A stretch of DNA of 64,000 nucleotides from positions 1,054,001 through 1,118,000 of the forward strand of contig NZ_JACBZN010000001.1 of the NCBI RefSeq assembly GCF_013408555.1. The letters are read 5' to 3'. Below the pieces are notes generated by a model. That model saw nothing but the letters and a program-made list of their open reading frames with translations, was not told the origin of the DNA and searched no databases. The stretch comes from Aeromicrobium tamlense (lineage in GTDB: Bacteria; Actinomycetota; Actinomycetes; Propionibacteriales; Nocardioidaceae). Position 1 is the first letter of the stretch. The number at the start of each line of letters is the position of its first letter. A program made the position numbers and the translations under genes. Of this stretch, positions 9,080 to 16,895 are shown piece after piece.

Positions 9080-10006
9080 CTAGCGCCGGGTCTGGTCGTC
9101 GAGCTCGTCGGTGAAGCGGTCGAGACCCGCCGCGATCTCGGCCTCGTGGGAGCGCCGGCGTGCCAGCTCCTCATCCTCGCTGAGGGTCTCGCGCGTGACG
9201 ATGTGCTCGCGGGCGGCCTCGACGCAGGCGCCCAGCAGGATCGCGTACATGCCGATCCAGAGCCACAGCAGCAGTACGACCACGCCGGCGAGCGCGCCGT
9301 AGGTCTTCGAGTAGTTGCCGAACAGGTCGACGTACAGCGAGAAGCCCACGGACACCAGCAGCCACAGCGCGGACGCCATCAGCACGCCCTTCGTGACGAT
9401 GCTGCCCGTGGCCGGACGGTCGGGCGCCACGCGATAGAGCACGCCGATCGCCACGACGATGCCGCCGGCCAGCAACACCCAGCGCAGCACGTTGGCCAGC
9501 AGCCTGATCCCCGGCACGACGTCGACGAGGTTGAGGACGGCGGGCACCACGGCCACGAGGGAGATCGCGACGAGGCCGAACACCACGCCGGCACCCGTCA
9601 GGCCGAGGGCGAGCGCCTTGCTCCTCACGAACGACCGTCCGTCCTGCACGCCGTACAGCTGGTTGATCGCGGTGACGAGGTTGCCGATGCCGCCCGACGC
9701 GGCGTAGACGGCGAGCACGATGGCGATCACGGCGCTGAGTCCCAGCGAGCCGGACGGGGCGGAGGTCAGCTGCTCGAGCTGGCCGTTGACGAGCGACGCC
9801 GCGTCGGCGGGCAGGGCGTCGGAGATCCGGGTGGTCTGCTCGGCCACCGTCTCGGGGTCGGCGACCAGGCCGTAGATCGAGACGGCGGCGATGAGCGCGG
9901 GAAAGAGCGACGTGAACAGGTAGAAGGCGACGCCCGCGGCCAGCAGTGGCGCCTGGCGGGCCGAGGCCTGACGCCACGCGGTGAGGAAGGTGCGCACGAT
10001 CGACAT
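9080..10006 (-). CDS. YihY/BrkB-family inner-membrane protein
   Basis: A 308-residue polytopic membrane protein of the YihY/UPF0761 (BrkB) family, formerly mislabelled RNase BN; its molecular function is not settled. About six hydrophobic segments are visible. The family signature near the start, LLAAGVAFYLFTSLFPALIA, is clear, as is the loop SGGIGNLVTAINQLYGV. The C-terminus is charged and cytoplasmic (RETLSEDEELARRRSHEAEI). The ATG has a TAGCGT box (10013-10018, minus strand) at leaderless spacing. An SOS box at 10053-10068 is about 50 bp upstream, so damage-dependent expression cannot be excluded. Confidence 0.85.
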   Translation of the reverse strand: MSIVRTFLTAWRQASARQAPLLAAGVAFYLFTSLFPALIAAVSIYGLVADPETVAEQTTRISDALPADAASLVNGQLEQLTSAPSGSLGLSAVIAIVLAVYAASGGIGNLVTAINQLYGVQDGRSFVRSKALALGLTGAGVVFGLVAISLVAVVPAVLNLVDVVPGIRLLANVLRWVLLAGGIVVAIGVLYRVAPDRPATGSIVTKGVLMASALWLLVSVGFSLYVDLFGNYSKTYGALAGVVVLLLWLWIGMYAILLGACVEAAREHIVTRETLSEDEELARRRSHEAEIAAGLDRFTDELDDQTRR

Positions 10007-10012
10007 GCCTCG

Positions 10013-10018
10013 ACGCTA
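10013..10018 (-). promoter_or_regulatory. Predicted -10 box of the BrkB-family gene (leaderless)
   Basis: Reads TAGCGT on the minus strand, 6 nt from the ATG at 10006. Confidence 0.4.
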
Positions 10019-10052
10019 GCGGCGCGTGCGGCCGCCCGCACGACACGCCGAT

Positions 10053-10068
10053 TCGAACAAAATTTCGA
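10053..10068. promoter_or_regulatory. SOS box 1 upstream of the LysM gene
   Basis: TCGAAC-AAAA-TTTCGA matches the actinobacterial LexA consensus at 11 of 12 defined positions. It lies in the divergent promoter region between the BrkB-family gene and the LysM gene. Confidence 0.8.
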
Positions 10069-10102
10069 CGATGCTCGATTCTGTCGGAGCCGACCCGTAC
10101 AG

Positions 10103-10118
10103 TCGTTCGTGTGTTCGA
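10103..10118. promoter_or_regulatory. SOS box 2 (weaker) upstream of the LysM gene
   Basis: TCGTTC-GTGT-GTTCGA has a perfect right half-site and 4 of 6 in the left half. It is 50 bp from box 1, centre to centre. It overlaps a perfect palindrome of opposite polarity, GTGTTC-GATA-GAACAC at 10111-10126, which may be a separate operator. Confidence 0.5.
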
Positions 10119-10174
10119 TAGAACACCTGATCGAATCGAACAGCACGACAGCCCGAACTTCCCCGGAGGCCATC

Positions 10175-10573
10175 ATGAGCATCACCCTCGACCACACCCC
10201 GTTCCCGGCGCTCGACCTGCGTCGCCCCGCCGTGACCCGCACGACCTACGTGTCGGCCGCCGCGCAGCCCGCGGCCCCGCTGCGGCTCACGGGCCGGGGC
10301 CGCGCCGTGATCGTGGCCGTGGCGCTCGCCGTCATCACGACGCTCGCGATCGTCTTCGGCTCCGCGGTCGCGGCCACCGACTCGGCCTCCGAGCCGGGCA
10401 TCGTCACCACGGTGACCGTCCAGCCCGGACAGACCCTGTGGAGCATCGCCGCCGAGGCGCGTCCCAACGCCGACATCCGCTCGACCGTCGACGAGATCGT
10501 CAAGCTGAACGCGCTCGAGGACGGCGCCTCGCTGCCGATCGGCTCCACCCTCGCGGTGCCGGTCCAGGACTGA
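10175..10573 (+). CDS. LysM membrane protein, probable SOS-induced division inhibitor (YneA/ChiZ/DivS-like)
   Basis: The 132-residue protein has a cytoplasmic N-terminus, one TM helix (about residues 47-70, VIVAVALAVITTLAIVFGSA) and a C-terminal LysM domain (VTVQPGQTLWSIAAEARPNA to LAVPVQD) that should bind peptidoglycan outside the membrane. Position next to lexA and before nrdR, together with two SOS boxes, matches the actinobacterial gene known as Rv2719c/ChiZ in Mycobacterium and DivS in Corynebacterium, which halts division during DNA damage. The start is ATG 10175 with CCGGAGG at 10163-10169 as ribosome site; the longer open frame upstream has no support. Function is inferred from context and domain layout. 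Confidence 0.8.
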   Translation: MSITLDHTPFPALDLRRPAVTRTTYVSAAAQPAAPLRLTGRGRAVIVAVALAVITTLAIVFGSAVAATDSASEPGIVTTVTVQPGQTLWSIAAEARPNADIRSTVDEIVKLNALEDGASLPIGSTLAVPVQD

Positions 10574-10598
10574 CCTCTCCGGTCGTCCGCCGCGCCAG

Positions 10599-10648
10599 CA
10601 CACGGCGCTCATCGTTGCCTCGGGGAAGGGGCCGGTGGGCGCCGTGTG
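10599..10648 (+). terminator. Stem-loop downstream of the LysM gene
   Basis: Perfect 10-bp arms CACACGGCGC (10599-10608) and GCGCCGTGTG (10639-10648) enclose a 30-nt GC-rich loop. It begins 25 nt after the stop codon. Termination is plausible, but there is no U-tract. Confidence 0.4.
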
Positions 10649-10714
10649 CGTCTGTTCTCCCGTCGTTCGACACGCCTTCGTGCGGTAGTGGTCCCGCCGG
10701 ACGCCGGGGCGGCG

Positions 10715-10720
10715 TAGCGT
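10715..10720 (+). promoter_or_regulatory. Possible -10 box for the gene at 10755
   Basis: TAGCGT, with the ATG about 35 nt downstream and an AGGAGG ribosome site at 10741-10746 between them, so this would be a leadered transcript. Confidence 0.35.
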
Positions 10721-10754
10721 GGACGAGGACAACGATGTCGAGGAGGTCGTCGCC

Positions 10755-11225
10755 ATGGCCATCGTCGCCCACGGTCACCACATCCACGTGATGACGCGGT
10801 TCCGCGGACAGGTGCTCAGTCGCGCCGCGGTGCTGCTGCTCGCCAGCGCGGTCACCTGGCTCGTGCCCGACCGCGCCGGGGCGCACGGGATCGACGCGCC
10901 CGCCGCCTGGCTCGGCAGTGCGCTCACCGAGATCCTCTGGCCCGCCGCGGCCGTCCTGCTCGTCGTCCTCGCGGTGGTCGGCTGGGCCTGGCAGCGCGGT
11001 CGTCCCGCCGACATGGGCGCCCTGGCCTGGGTCGTGGCCGGGGGAGCGCTCGGCTTCGTCTCCCTGGCCATCGTGCTCGTCAGCGGGCTGGGCGAGGGAC
11101 CGGTCTACTGGTGGCTCGGCTCGGCCGTCGTCATCACGTCGATGACCCTGCAGGTCCTCGCCGCGCTGGCCGGCCACGGGATCGCCGTGCTGCAGGCCCG
11201 GCGCTCCGCGGCCGCCCCCGCCTGA
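10755..11225 (+). CDS. Small polytopic membrane protein, function unknown
   Basis: A 156-residue protein with four clear hydrophobic segments: VLSRAAVLLLASAVTWLV, ILWPAAAVLLVVLAVVGWAW, LAWVVAGGALGFVSLAIVLV and YWWLGSAVVITSMTLQVLAA. The N-terminus is His-rich (AIVAHGHHIHVMTRFRGQ), which could bind metal, but no family is recognised. ATG 10755 was chosen over an upstream in-frame GTG because a strong AGGAGG site lies 8 nt before it. It is followed by a strong bidirectional hairpin and converges with dps. Confidence 0.7.
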   Translation: MAIVAHGHHIHVMTRFRGQVLSRAAVLLLASAVTWLVPDRAGAHGIDAPAAWLGSALTEILWPAAAVLLVVLAVVGWAWQRGRPADMGALAWVVAGGALGFVSLAIVLVSGLGEGPVYWWLGSAVVITSMTLQVLAALAGHGIAVLQARRSAAAPA

Positions 11226-11238
11226 CGCCCTGCGCGCG

Positions 11239-11271
11239 GAACGCCCCCGGTCCGACGGACCGGGGGCGTTC
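11239..11271. terminator. Bidirectional intrinsic terminator between the membrane-protein gene and dps
   Basis: A 15-bp perfect stem (arms 11239-11253 and 11257-11271, beginning GAACGCCCCCGG) with a 3-nt loop lies between two convergent genes. Confidence 0.85.
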
Positions 11272-11288
11272 TCGGGTGTGGGGGAGTG

Positions 11289-11795
11289 TCAGCTCTTGAG
11301 CTCGCCGCCAGCGCTCTCGAGGTGCGCGCGGACGAACCAGTGGAACAGCTCCAGCGTCTTGATCTGTCCGATGACCATGTCCTCGGTCACGGGATCGAGG
11401 TCGGCGACGGCGGCCTGGGCCTTGCGGTGGTCGTCGATGAGGCCGATGTAGACCTCGTCGAGTGCCTTGAGGTGCTCGGTCGTGGTCGCGCGGCCCAGCG
11501 GGTAGTCGTCCCACGAGCGGCCCTCCACGATCGCGGCGGGCGTGCCCAGCGGCACGGCGCCGAGGGTGGCGATGCGCTCCGCGGTCTCGTCGACCATGTC
11601 GCGCACCTCCACGACGTGGGGATCGATCATCTCGTGCACGGCGATGAAGTGGGGGCCCACGACGTTCCAGTGCACATGCTTCAGGGTCAGCATCAGGTCG
11701 TTGAGTGCGTTCAACCGGTCCTGCAGCGTCTTCGCGATGCTCTCGCCATCGGCGATGCTGAGACCGGGAACCGTGTACTTGGGTTTGGTGGCCAT
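11289..11795 (-). CDS. dps: Dps ferritin-like DNA-protecting protein
   Basis: Dodecameric mini-ferritin that oxidises and stores iron and shields DNA from peroxide. The 168 residues have the ferritin-like four-helix layout. The ferroxidase site is present: HVHWNVVGPHFIAVHEMID near residues 40-58, with conserved His and Asp, and the later DMVDETAERI helix. The N-terminal tail is Lys-poor, so direct DNA binding is uncertain. ATG 11795 has a TACGGT box 6 nt upstream (11802-11807, minus strand). It ends against the strong terminator at 11239-11271. Confidence 0.92.
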   Translation of the reverse strand: MATKPKYTVPGLSIADGESIAKTLQDRLNALNDLMLTLKHVHWNVVGPHFIAVHEMIDPHVVEVRDMVDETAERIATLGAVPLGTPAAIVEGRSWDDYPLGRATTTEHLKALDEVYIGLIDDHRKAQAAVADLDPVTEDMVIGQIKTLELFHWFVRAHLESAGGELKS

Positions 11796-11801
11796 GCCTC
11801 C

Positions 11802-11807
11802 ACCGTA
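11802..11807 (-). promoter_or_regulatory. Predicted -10 box of dps (leaderless)
   Basis: Reads TACGGT on the minus strand, 6 nt from the dps ATG. Confidence 0.45.
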
Positions 11808-11849
11808 GGGTGCTCGCAGCGGCTCGCAACCGCAGCGAATGTGACGTGA

Positions 11850-12956
11850 CTAGCGCTCGACCTCGCCGCGCAGCCTCTGGTGCTCCGACGCGCTGCGCGC
11901 GCGTGCGACCGCTGCGGTCCATGCTCGGTCTGCCTCCTCGGCGCGGCCCATCCGGCGCAGCAGCTCGGCACGGGTGGCGTGGAAGAGGTGCGTGTCGACG
12001 CCCATGCGCTCGACCGACTCCAGCGCGGCCTCGGGGCCCGTCACCTCGGCCACCGCACACGCGCGCCCGAGCGCGACGGCGTCGGAGGGTGCGAGCTCCA
12101 TGAGGCGGTCGTACAGCGTCAGCAGGCGGGGCCAGTCGGTGTCGGACGCCTCGTGGGCCGTGACGTGCGCGGCCTGGATGGAGGCGCGGACCTGGTAGGG
12201 GCCGGTGCGCCCCTTGCGCTGGCTGCCCCGCAGCAGGAACAGCCCTTCCTCGATCTCGGCGTGGTGCCACAGGTCGCGGTCCTGGACCTCGAGCGCGCGC
12301 AGGGTGCCGTCGGACTCCTGACGTGCGTCGCGTCGCGCCCGGGTGAGCAGCATGAGCGCCAGCAGGGCGCGTGGCTCCTGCTCGCCATGGAAGAGCTCGA
12401 TGAGCACCCGGGTGGTCTCGACCGCCTCCCACGGCAGGTCGACGGGCGCATGGGGGTGCACGACGCCGTCGTCGAAGATCAGCATCAGGACGTCGAGCAC
12501 ACGACCGAGCTGCGCCGAGACGTCCTCCTCGGCGATCGGCTCGCCGAGGCTCGGTCGCACCCGCATCTCGGCCCAGGCGATCCGCTGGGCCATGACCGGC
12601 TCGGGGGCGGCGAACACGTGCCCGATGTCATCGGTGGACAACCCAGCGGCCGCGCTGAGCACGAGCGCGATGCGTGCCGCTTCGGGCAGGGATCGATGAG
12701 CGCACGTCGCCAGCAGACGCAGGACGGGAGCGGTGTCGTCCGCGGGGACCCTGCCGGGAGGCCGCTCCAGCCCGGCGACCTCCCACGCCCGCGCCAGGAT
12801 GGCGTCGGGCTCCCAGTCGTCAGCGCCTCGCGGCGGCGCGGCCAGCGCGGCGTCGAGCGCTGTGCGGGCTGGGGTGACGTCGCCCAGGCGGTCGGTCAGG
12901 ACGGCCAGGGCGCGCAGGCGTGCGGAACGGAGCTCGCGAGGCAGGGACGTTGTCAT
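11850..12956 (-). CDS. ECF42-like sigma factor homologue with reduced region 2
   Basis: The C-terminal two thirds match the ECF42/DUF6596 sigma-factor family. An LPEAARIALVLSAAAGLSTD region-4-like stretch is followed by PEPVMAQRIAWAEMRVR, VLDVLMLIFDDGVV, ALLALMLLTRARRDARQ, VQDRDLWHHAEIEEG, then DTDWPRLLTLYDRLMELAPS and FHATRAELLRRMGRAEEADR. The N-terminus is abnormal. Family members carry about 100 residues of region 2 (promoter melting and -10 recognition); here only a short remnant (RALAVLTDRLGDVTPARTAL) precedes region 4. The 368 residues are shorter than the roughly 400 usual. It may no longer act as a sigma factor. ATG 12956 is the best start; an in-frame extension to 13100 has no family similarity. 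Confidence 0.75.
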   Translation of the reverse strand: MTTSLPRELRSARLRALAVLTDRLGDVTPARTALDAALAAPPRGADDWEPDAILARAWEVAGLERPPGRVPADDTAPVLRLLATCAHRSLPEAARIALVLSAAAGLSTDDIGHVFAAPEPVMAQRIAWAEMRVRPSLGEPIAEEDVSAQLGRVLDVLMLIFDDGVVHPHAPVDLPWEAVETTRVLIELFHGEQEPRALLALMLLTRARRDARQESDGTLRALEVQDRDLWHHAEIEEGLFLLRGSQRKGRTGPYQVRASIQAAHVTAHEASDTDWPRLLTLYDRLMELAPSDAVALGRACAVAEVTGPEAALESVERMGVDTHLFHATRAELLRRMGRAEEADRAWTAAVARARSASEHQRLRGEVER

Positions 12957-13154
12957 CGGGTGACGGGCGACGCGGTGGCGGCGCGCGGGCTCCTCTCGAT
13001 TCTCGGGGCGGCGATCGCGGGCGGGTGACCCCTCGATGGTGGCCGACACGCCGGGACTCCGCGACTCGAGAGACCGTCGCCCCCGTTCCCACCAGCGCAA
13101 ACGCCGGGGTTGCAGGGGCGTCGACGCATTCTGTCGGACGTGTCTGCGAAGTTG

Positions 13155-13183
13155 TTGCTTACGGGCTCACTGGCACGTAGAGT
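13155..13183 (+). promoter_or_regulatory. Promoter of nrdR-nrdJ
   Basis: TTGCTT (-35, 13155-13160) and TAGAGT (-10, 13178-13183) are separated by exactly 17 nt. The expected start near 13190 lies inside NrdR box 1. The leader to the nrdR ATG would be about 145 nt. Apart from this promoter and the two boxes below, the gap 12957-13335 holds nothing I can support. Confidence 0.65.
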
Positions 13184-13185
13184 GA

Positions 13186-13201
13186 CCACTACATCTAGTA
13201 G
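13186..13201. promoter_or_regulatory. NrdR box 1
   Basis: Contains ACTACATCTAGTAGT (13188-13202), a symmetric element, and matches about 12 of 16 positions of the NrdR consensus ACACWATATATWGTGT. It overlaps the predicted transcription start. Confidence 0.75.
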
Positions 13202-13216
13202 TTACACGGATGTGAT

Positions 13217-13232
13217 TCTCCACATATAGGTC
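13217..13232. promoter_or_regulatory. NrdR box 2
   Basis: CCACATATAGG core, 31 bp centre to centre from box 1, about three helical turns, the spacing typical of paired NrdR boxes. The flanks are less conserved than in box 1. Confidence 0.65.
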
Positions 13233-13335
13233 CACAGCAATCCTGCTGTTGCCCACAGCCCGCGAGGATCTGTCCACAGTTCGTCCCCAGGCCCGTCCAC
13301 GGGGACCCCGATCCGCCCGACGCGAGGAGGAAGCC

Positions 13336-13842
13336 ATGCACTGCCCGTTCTGCCGGAACACCGACACCCGCGTGCTCGACTCCCGCGTCGCCGACGAGGG
13401 CGGCTCGATCCGTCGTCGTCGCGCGTGCTCGCAGTGCGAGAAGCGCTTCACCACGATCGAGCAGATGCAGCTCATGGTCGTGAAGCGCTCGGGCGCCACC
13501 GAGCCGTTCGTCCGCGAGAAGGCGGTCGCCGGCGTCGCCAAGGCCTGCAAGGGCCGCCCGGTCTCCACCGACGACCTCGCGTGCCTGGGCCAGCAGGTCG
13601 AGGACACCCTGCGGGCCTCGGGCCAGGCCGAGATCAACACGCAGGACATCGGACTGGCCATCCTCGAGCCGCTGCGCACCCTCGACGAGGTTGCGTACCT
13701 GCGGTTCGCCTCGGTCTACAAGTCCTTCGACTCCGCCGACGACTTCGTCGCCGAGATCGCCGGGCTGATGGCCGACCACGCCGACATCTCCACGCTGGAC
13801 GAGGCCGAGCTCGACGCGGCCGACCCCGGACACGGGTCTTGA
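13336..13842 (+). CDS. nrdR: Transcriptional repressor NrdR
   Basis: Zinc-ribbon/ATP-cone repressor that senses dATP and shuts down ribonucleotide reductase genes. The 168-residue protein has the Zn ribbon [17 protein letters not shown] with CSQCEKRF completing the four cysteines. The ATP-cone follows ([20 protein letters not shown]). The ATG is preceded by CGAGGAGGAAGCC. nrdJ begins 58 bp downstream without a clear terminator, so they are probably co-transcribed, and the upstream NrdR boxes imply autoregulation. Confidence 0.96.
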   Translation: MHCPFCRNTDTRVLDSRVADEGGSIRRRRACSQCEKRFTTIEQMQLMVVKRSGATEPFVREKAVAGVAKACKGRPVSTDDLACLGQQVEDTLRASGQAEINTQDIGLAILEPLRTLDEVAYLRFASVYKSFDSADDFVAEIAGLMADHADISTLDEAELDAADPGHGS

Positions 13843-13900
13843 CGGACCCCCACCAGACGCCACACCCAACCACGCAGCACCACCAGGACAGGAGCACCAC

Positions 13901-16819
13901 ATGACCGAGACGGTCGGCGGGAACTCGGGACCCGCCCCTCGCACCAGCCGCAAGTCCGCCTCCAAGGCCGGACTCAAGATCGAGCGCGTCCACACCACCG
14001 AAGGCGTGCACCCCTACGACGCGGTCACGTGGGAGCGTCGCGACGTCGTCCAGACCAACTGGAAGACCGGCGAGACCGTCTTCGAGCAGCGTGGCGTGGA
14101 GTTCCCCGACTTCTGGAGCCTCAACGCCTCCACCATCGTCACCACCAAGTACTTCCGCGGCGCCGTGGGCACGCCCGAGCGTGAGCAGAGCCTGCGCCAG
14201 CTGCTCGACCGCGTGGTGCTCACGTACGTCAAGGCCGGCAAGGACTTCGGCTACTTCTCCTCCGACGCCGACGCCGAGATCTTCGAGCACGAGCTGACGT
14301 ACATGCTCCTGCACCAGGTCTTCAGCTTCAACAGCCCGGTGTGGTTCAACGTGGGCACGTCCAGCCCGCAGCAGGTCAGCGCGTGCTTCATCCTGGCGGT
14401 CGACGACTCGATGGACTCGATCCTGAACTGGTACCGCGAGGAGGGCCTGATCTTCAAGGGCGGCTCCGGTGCCGGCCTGAACCTGTCGCGCATCCGCTCG
14501 AGCAAGGAGCTGCTCCGCTCCTCCGGCGGCACCGCCTCGGGCCCGGTCTCCTTCATGCGTGGCGCCGACGCCTCCGCCGGCACGATCAAGTCCGGTGGCG
14601 CCACCCGTCGCGCCGCCAAGATGGTCGTGCTCGACGTCGACCACCCCGACATCGTCGAGTTCGTCGAGACCAAGGAGCGCGAGGAGGAGAAGATCCGCGT
14701 GCTGCGTGACGCGGGCTTCGACATGGACCTGGGTGGCTCCGACATCACCAGCGTCCAGTACCAGAACGCCAACAACTCGGTCCGCGTCAACGACGAGTTC
14801 ATGGAGGCCGTCGAGGCCGGCACCGCCTTCGGCCTGCGCGCCCGCACCACCGGCGAGGTCATCGAGGAGATCGACGCCCGCGACCTGTGGGGCAAGATGG
14901 CCCAGGCCGCGTGGGCCTGCGCCGACCCGGGCATCCAGTACGACTCGACGATCAACGACTGGCACACCACGCCGGAGTCGGGCCGCATCACCGCCTCGAA
15001 CCCGTGCAGCGAGTACATGCACCTGGACAACTCCAGCTGCAACCTGGCCAGCCTCAACCTGCTGAAGTTCCTCACCGACGAGGGCACCTTCGACACGCAG
15101 AAGTTCGTCAAGAGCGTCGAGTTCATCATCACCGCGATGGACATCTCGATCTGCTTCGCCGACTTCCCGACCGAGGCGATCGGCGACACCACCCGCAAGT
15201 TCCGCCAGCTCGGCATCGGCTACGCCAACCTCGGCGCCCTGCTGATGGCCTCGGGCCTGGCGTACGACTCCGAGGGCGGCCGCGCGCTCGCCGCGTCGAT
15301 CACGTCGCTCATGACGGGCACGTCCTACCGTCGCAGCGCCGAGCTCGCGGGTGTCGTCGGCGCCTACGAGGGCTACGCGGCCAACGTCGACGGCCACCAG
15401 CGCGTCATGCGCAAGCACCAGGCGGCCAACGACGAGATCCGCTCCAAGCACGCGATGGACATCGCCGTGCAGAAGGAGGCCACCAAGCAGTGGGCGGCCA
15501 ACCTGAAGATCGGTGAGAAGAACGGCTGGCGCAACTCGCAGGCCTCGGTCCTGGCGCCCACCGGCACGATCGGCTTCATGATGGACTGCGACACCACCGG
15601 CATCGAGCCGGACTTCTCGCTGGTCAAGTTCAAGAAGCTCGTCGGCGGCGGCTCGCTGCAGGTCGTCAACCAGACGATCCCCGTCGCGCTGGAGAAGCTG
15701 GGCTACACCGGCGAGACCATCGAGGCGATCGTTGAGTACATCGCCGAGAAGGGCCACGTCATCGACGCCCCGGGCCTGCGCCCCGAGCACTACGAGGTCT
15801 TCGACTGCGCGGTCGGCGAGCGTGCGATCAAGCCGATGGGCCACGTCCGGATGATGGCGGCCTGCCAGCCGTTCCTGTCCGGCGCCATCAGCAAGACGGT
15901 CAACATGCCCGAGACCTCCACGGTCGACGAGATCGCCGACGTCTACTTCCAGGGTTGGAAGCTCGGCCTGAAGGCGCTCGCGGTCTACCGCGACAACTGC
16001 AAGGTCGGCCAGCCGCTGTCCAGCCAGAAGGCCCAGGACGACAAGACCGACGCGCCGAAGGCCACCGAGGTCCAGGTCGTCGAGAAGATCGTCGAGAAGC
16101 CGATCCGTCGTCGCCTGCCGAAGTCGCGCGCGTCGATCACCACCAGCTTCAGCGTCGGCGGTGCCGAGGGCTACATGACCTCCGGCGCCCACGACGACGG
16201 CACGCTGGGCGAGATCTTCCTCAAGCTCGGCAAGCAGGGCTCGACCCTGGCCGGCGTGATGGACGCGTTCAGCATCGCGGTGTCGATCGGCCTGCAGTAC
16301 GGCGTGCCGCTGGAGACCTTCGTCAGCAAGTTCACGAACCTCAAGTTCGAGCCCGCCGGTCTGACCGACGACCCGGACGTGCGGATGGCGCAGTCGATCA
16401 TGGACTACGTGTTCCGCCGGGTGGCGCTGGACTACCTGGACTTCGACACCCGTTCGGCGATGTCCATCCACTCGGTCGAGGAGCGTCAGCGCTACCTGGA
16501 CACGGGCTCGTACGAGCCGGTCAAGGGTGACGGCACGACGGCGGCCGAGCTGGTCTCCGAGGAGCCCGCGGGTGCCTCGAGCGAGGCCGCGGCCGAGCTG
16601 AAGGCCGAGGCGCAGGTCGCCGACGCCGCGGCGGTCGAGGTCCAGATCGAGACGGCGCGTCCGGCCTCCGGCCAGGCGCACACCTCGGCGGAGCTGCTGG
16701 AGGAGATCACGGGCGCGGCGGTCGACAGCCCGCTGTGCATGACCTGCGGCACGAAGATGCGGCCGGCCGGATCCTGCCACGTCTGCGAGGGCTGCGGCAG
16801 CACCAGCGGCTGCAGCTGA
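13901..16819 (+). CDS. nrdJ: Adenosylcobalamin-dependent (class II) ribonucleoside-diphosphate reductase
   Basis: Reduces ribonucleotides to deoxyribonucleotides using B12 and needs no oxygen. The 972-residue chain has the alpha/beta-barrel core: FNSPVWFNVG and SACFILAVDDSMDSI (first redox Cys), NPCSEYMHLDNSSCNLASLN (N-x-C-x-E radical site) and LAPTGTIGFMMDCDTTGIEP. A low-complexity Ala/Glu-rich stretch (about 860-930) precedes the C-terminal zinc motif CMTCGTKMRPAGSCHVCEGC, which relays electrons from thioredoxin. ATG 13901 follows GACAGGAG. It is downstream of nrdR and under its boxes. No class I nrdAB is in the window. Confidence 0.96.
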   Translation: MTETVGGNSGPAPRTSRKSASKAGLKIERVHTTEGVHPYDAVTWERRDVVQTNWKTGETVFEQRGVEFPDFWSLNASTIVTTKYFRGAVGTPEREQSLRQLLDRVVLTYVKAGKDFGYFSSDADAEIFEHELTYMLLHQVFSFNSPVWFNVGTSSPQQVSACFILAVDDSMDSILNWYREEGLIFKGGSGAGLNLSRIRSSKELLRSSGGTASGPVSFMRGADASAGTIKSGGATRRAAKMVVLDVDHPDIVEFVETKEREEEKIRVLRDAGFDMDLGGSDITSVQYQNANNSVRVNDEFMEAVEAGTAFGLRARTTGEVIEEIDARDLWGKMAQAAWACADPGIQYDSTINDWHTTPESGRITASNPCSEYMHLDNSSCNLASLNLLKFLTDEGTFDTQKFVKSVEFIITAMDISICFADFPTEAIGDTTRKFRQLGIGYANLGALLMASGLAYDSEGGRALAASITSLMTGTSYRRSAELAGVVGAYEGYAANVDGHQRVMRKHQAANDEIRSKHAMDIAVQKEATKQWAANLKIGEKNGWRNSQASVLAPTGTIGFMMDCDTTGIEPDFSLVKFKKLVGGGSLQVVNQTIPVALEKLGYTGETIEAIVEYIAEKGHVIDAPGLRPEHYEVFDCAVGERAIKPMGHVRMMAACQPFLSGAISKTVNMPETSTVDEIADVYFQGWKLGLKALAVYRDNCKVGQPLSSQKAQDDKTDAPKATEVQVVEKIVEKPIRRRLPKSRASITTSFSVGGAEGYMTSGAHDDGTLGEIFLKLGKQGSTLAGVMDAFSIAVSIGLQYGVPLETFVSKFTNLKFEPAGLTDDPDVRMAQSIMDYVFRRVALDYLDFDTRSAMSIHSVEERQRYLDTGSYEPVKGDGTTAAELVSEEPAGASSEAAAELKAEAQVADAAAVEVQIETARPASGQAHTSAELLEEITGAAVDSPLCMTCGTKMRPAGSCHVCEGCGSTSGCS

Positions 16820-16825
16820 CCGTCA

Positions 16826-16876
16826 CGAGCCGCGGCGCGGTCGACCCTGGGGAAGGGGTCGGCCGCGCCGCTCTCG
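16826..16876. terminator. Bidirectional terminator between nrdJ and the CdsA-like gene
   Basis: Imperfect long stem: arm 16826-16847 rich in GCGGCGCGG and arm 16856-16876 containing GGCCGCGCC, about 8 nt loop, between convergent genes. Confidence 0.65.
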
Positions 16877-16895
16877 TGTGTCCGGGGTCGGGCGC

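Noticed and set aside
12957-13335. Cobalamin riboswitch ahead of nrdR-nrdJ
   Set aside because: The gap holds a promoter and NrdR boxes, but I see no B12-box-like conserved core.
13634-16780. Minus-strand open frame of 1048 codons opposite nrdJ
   Set aside because: Shadow of nrdJ caused by GC3 bias; Val/Asp/Leu-rich without motifs.
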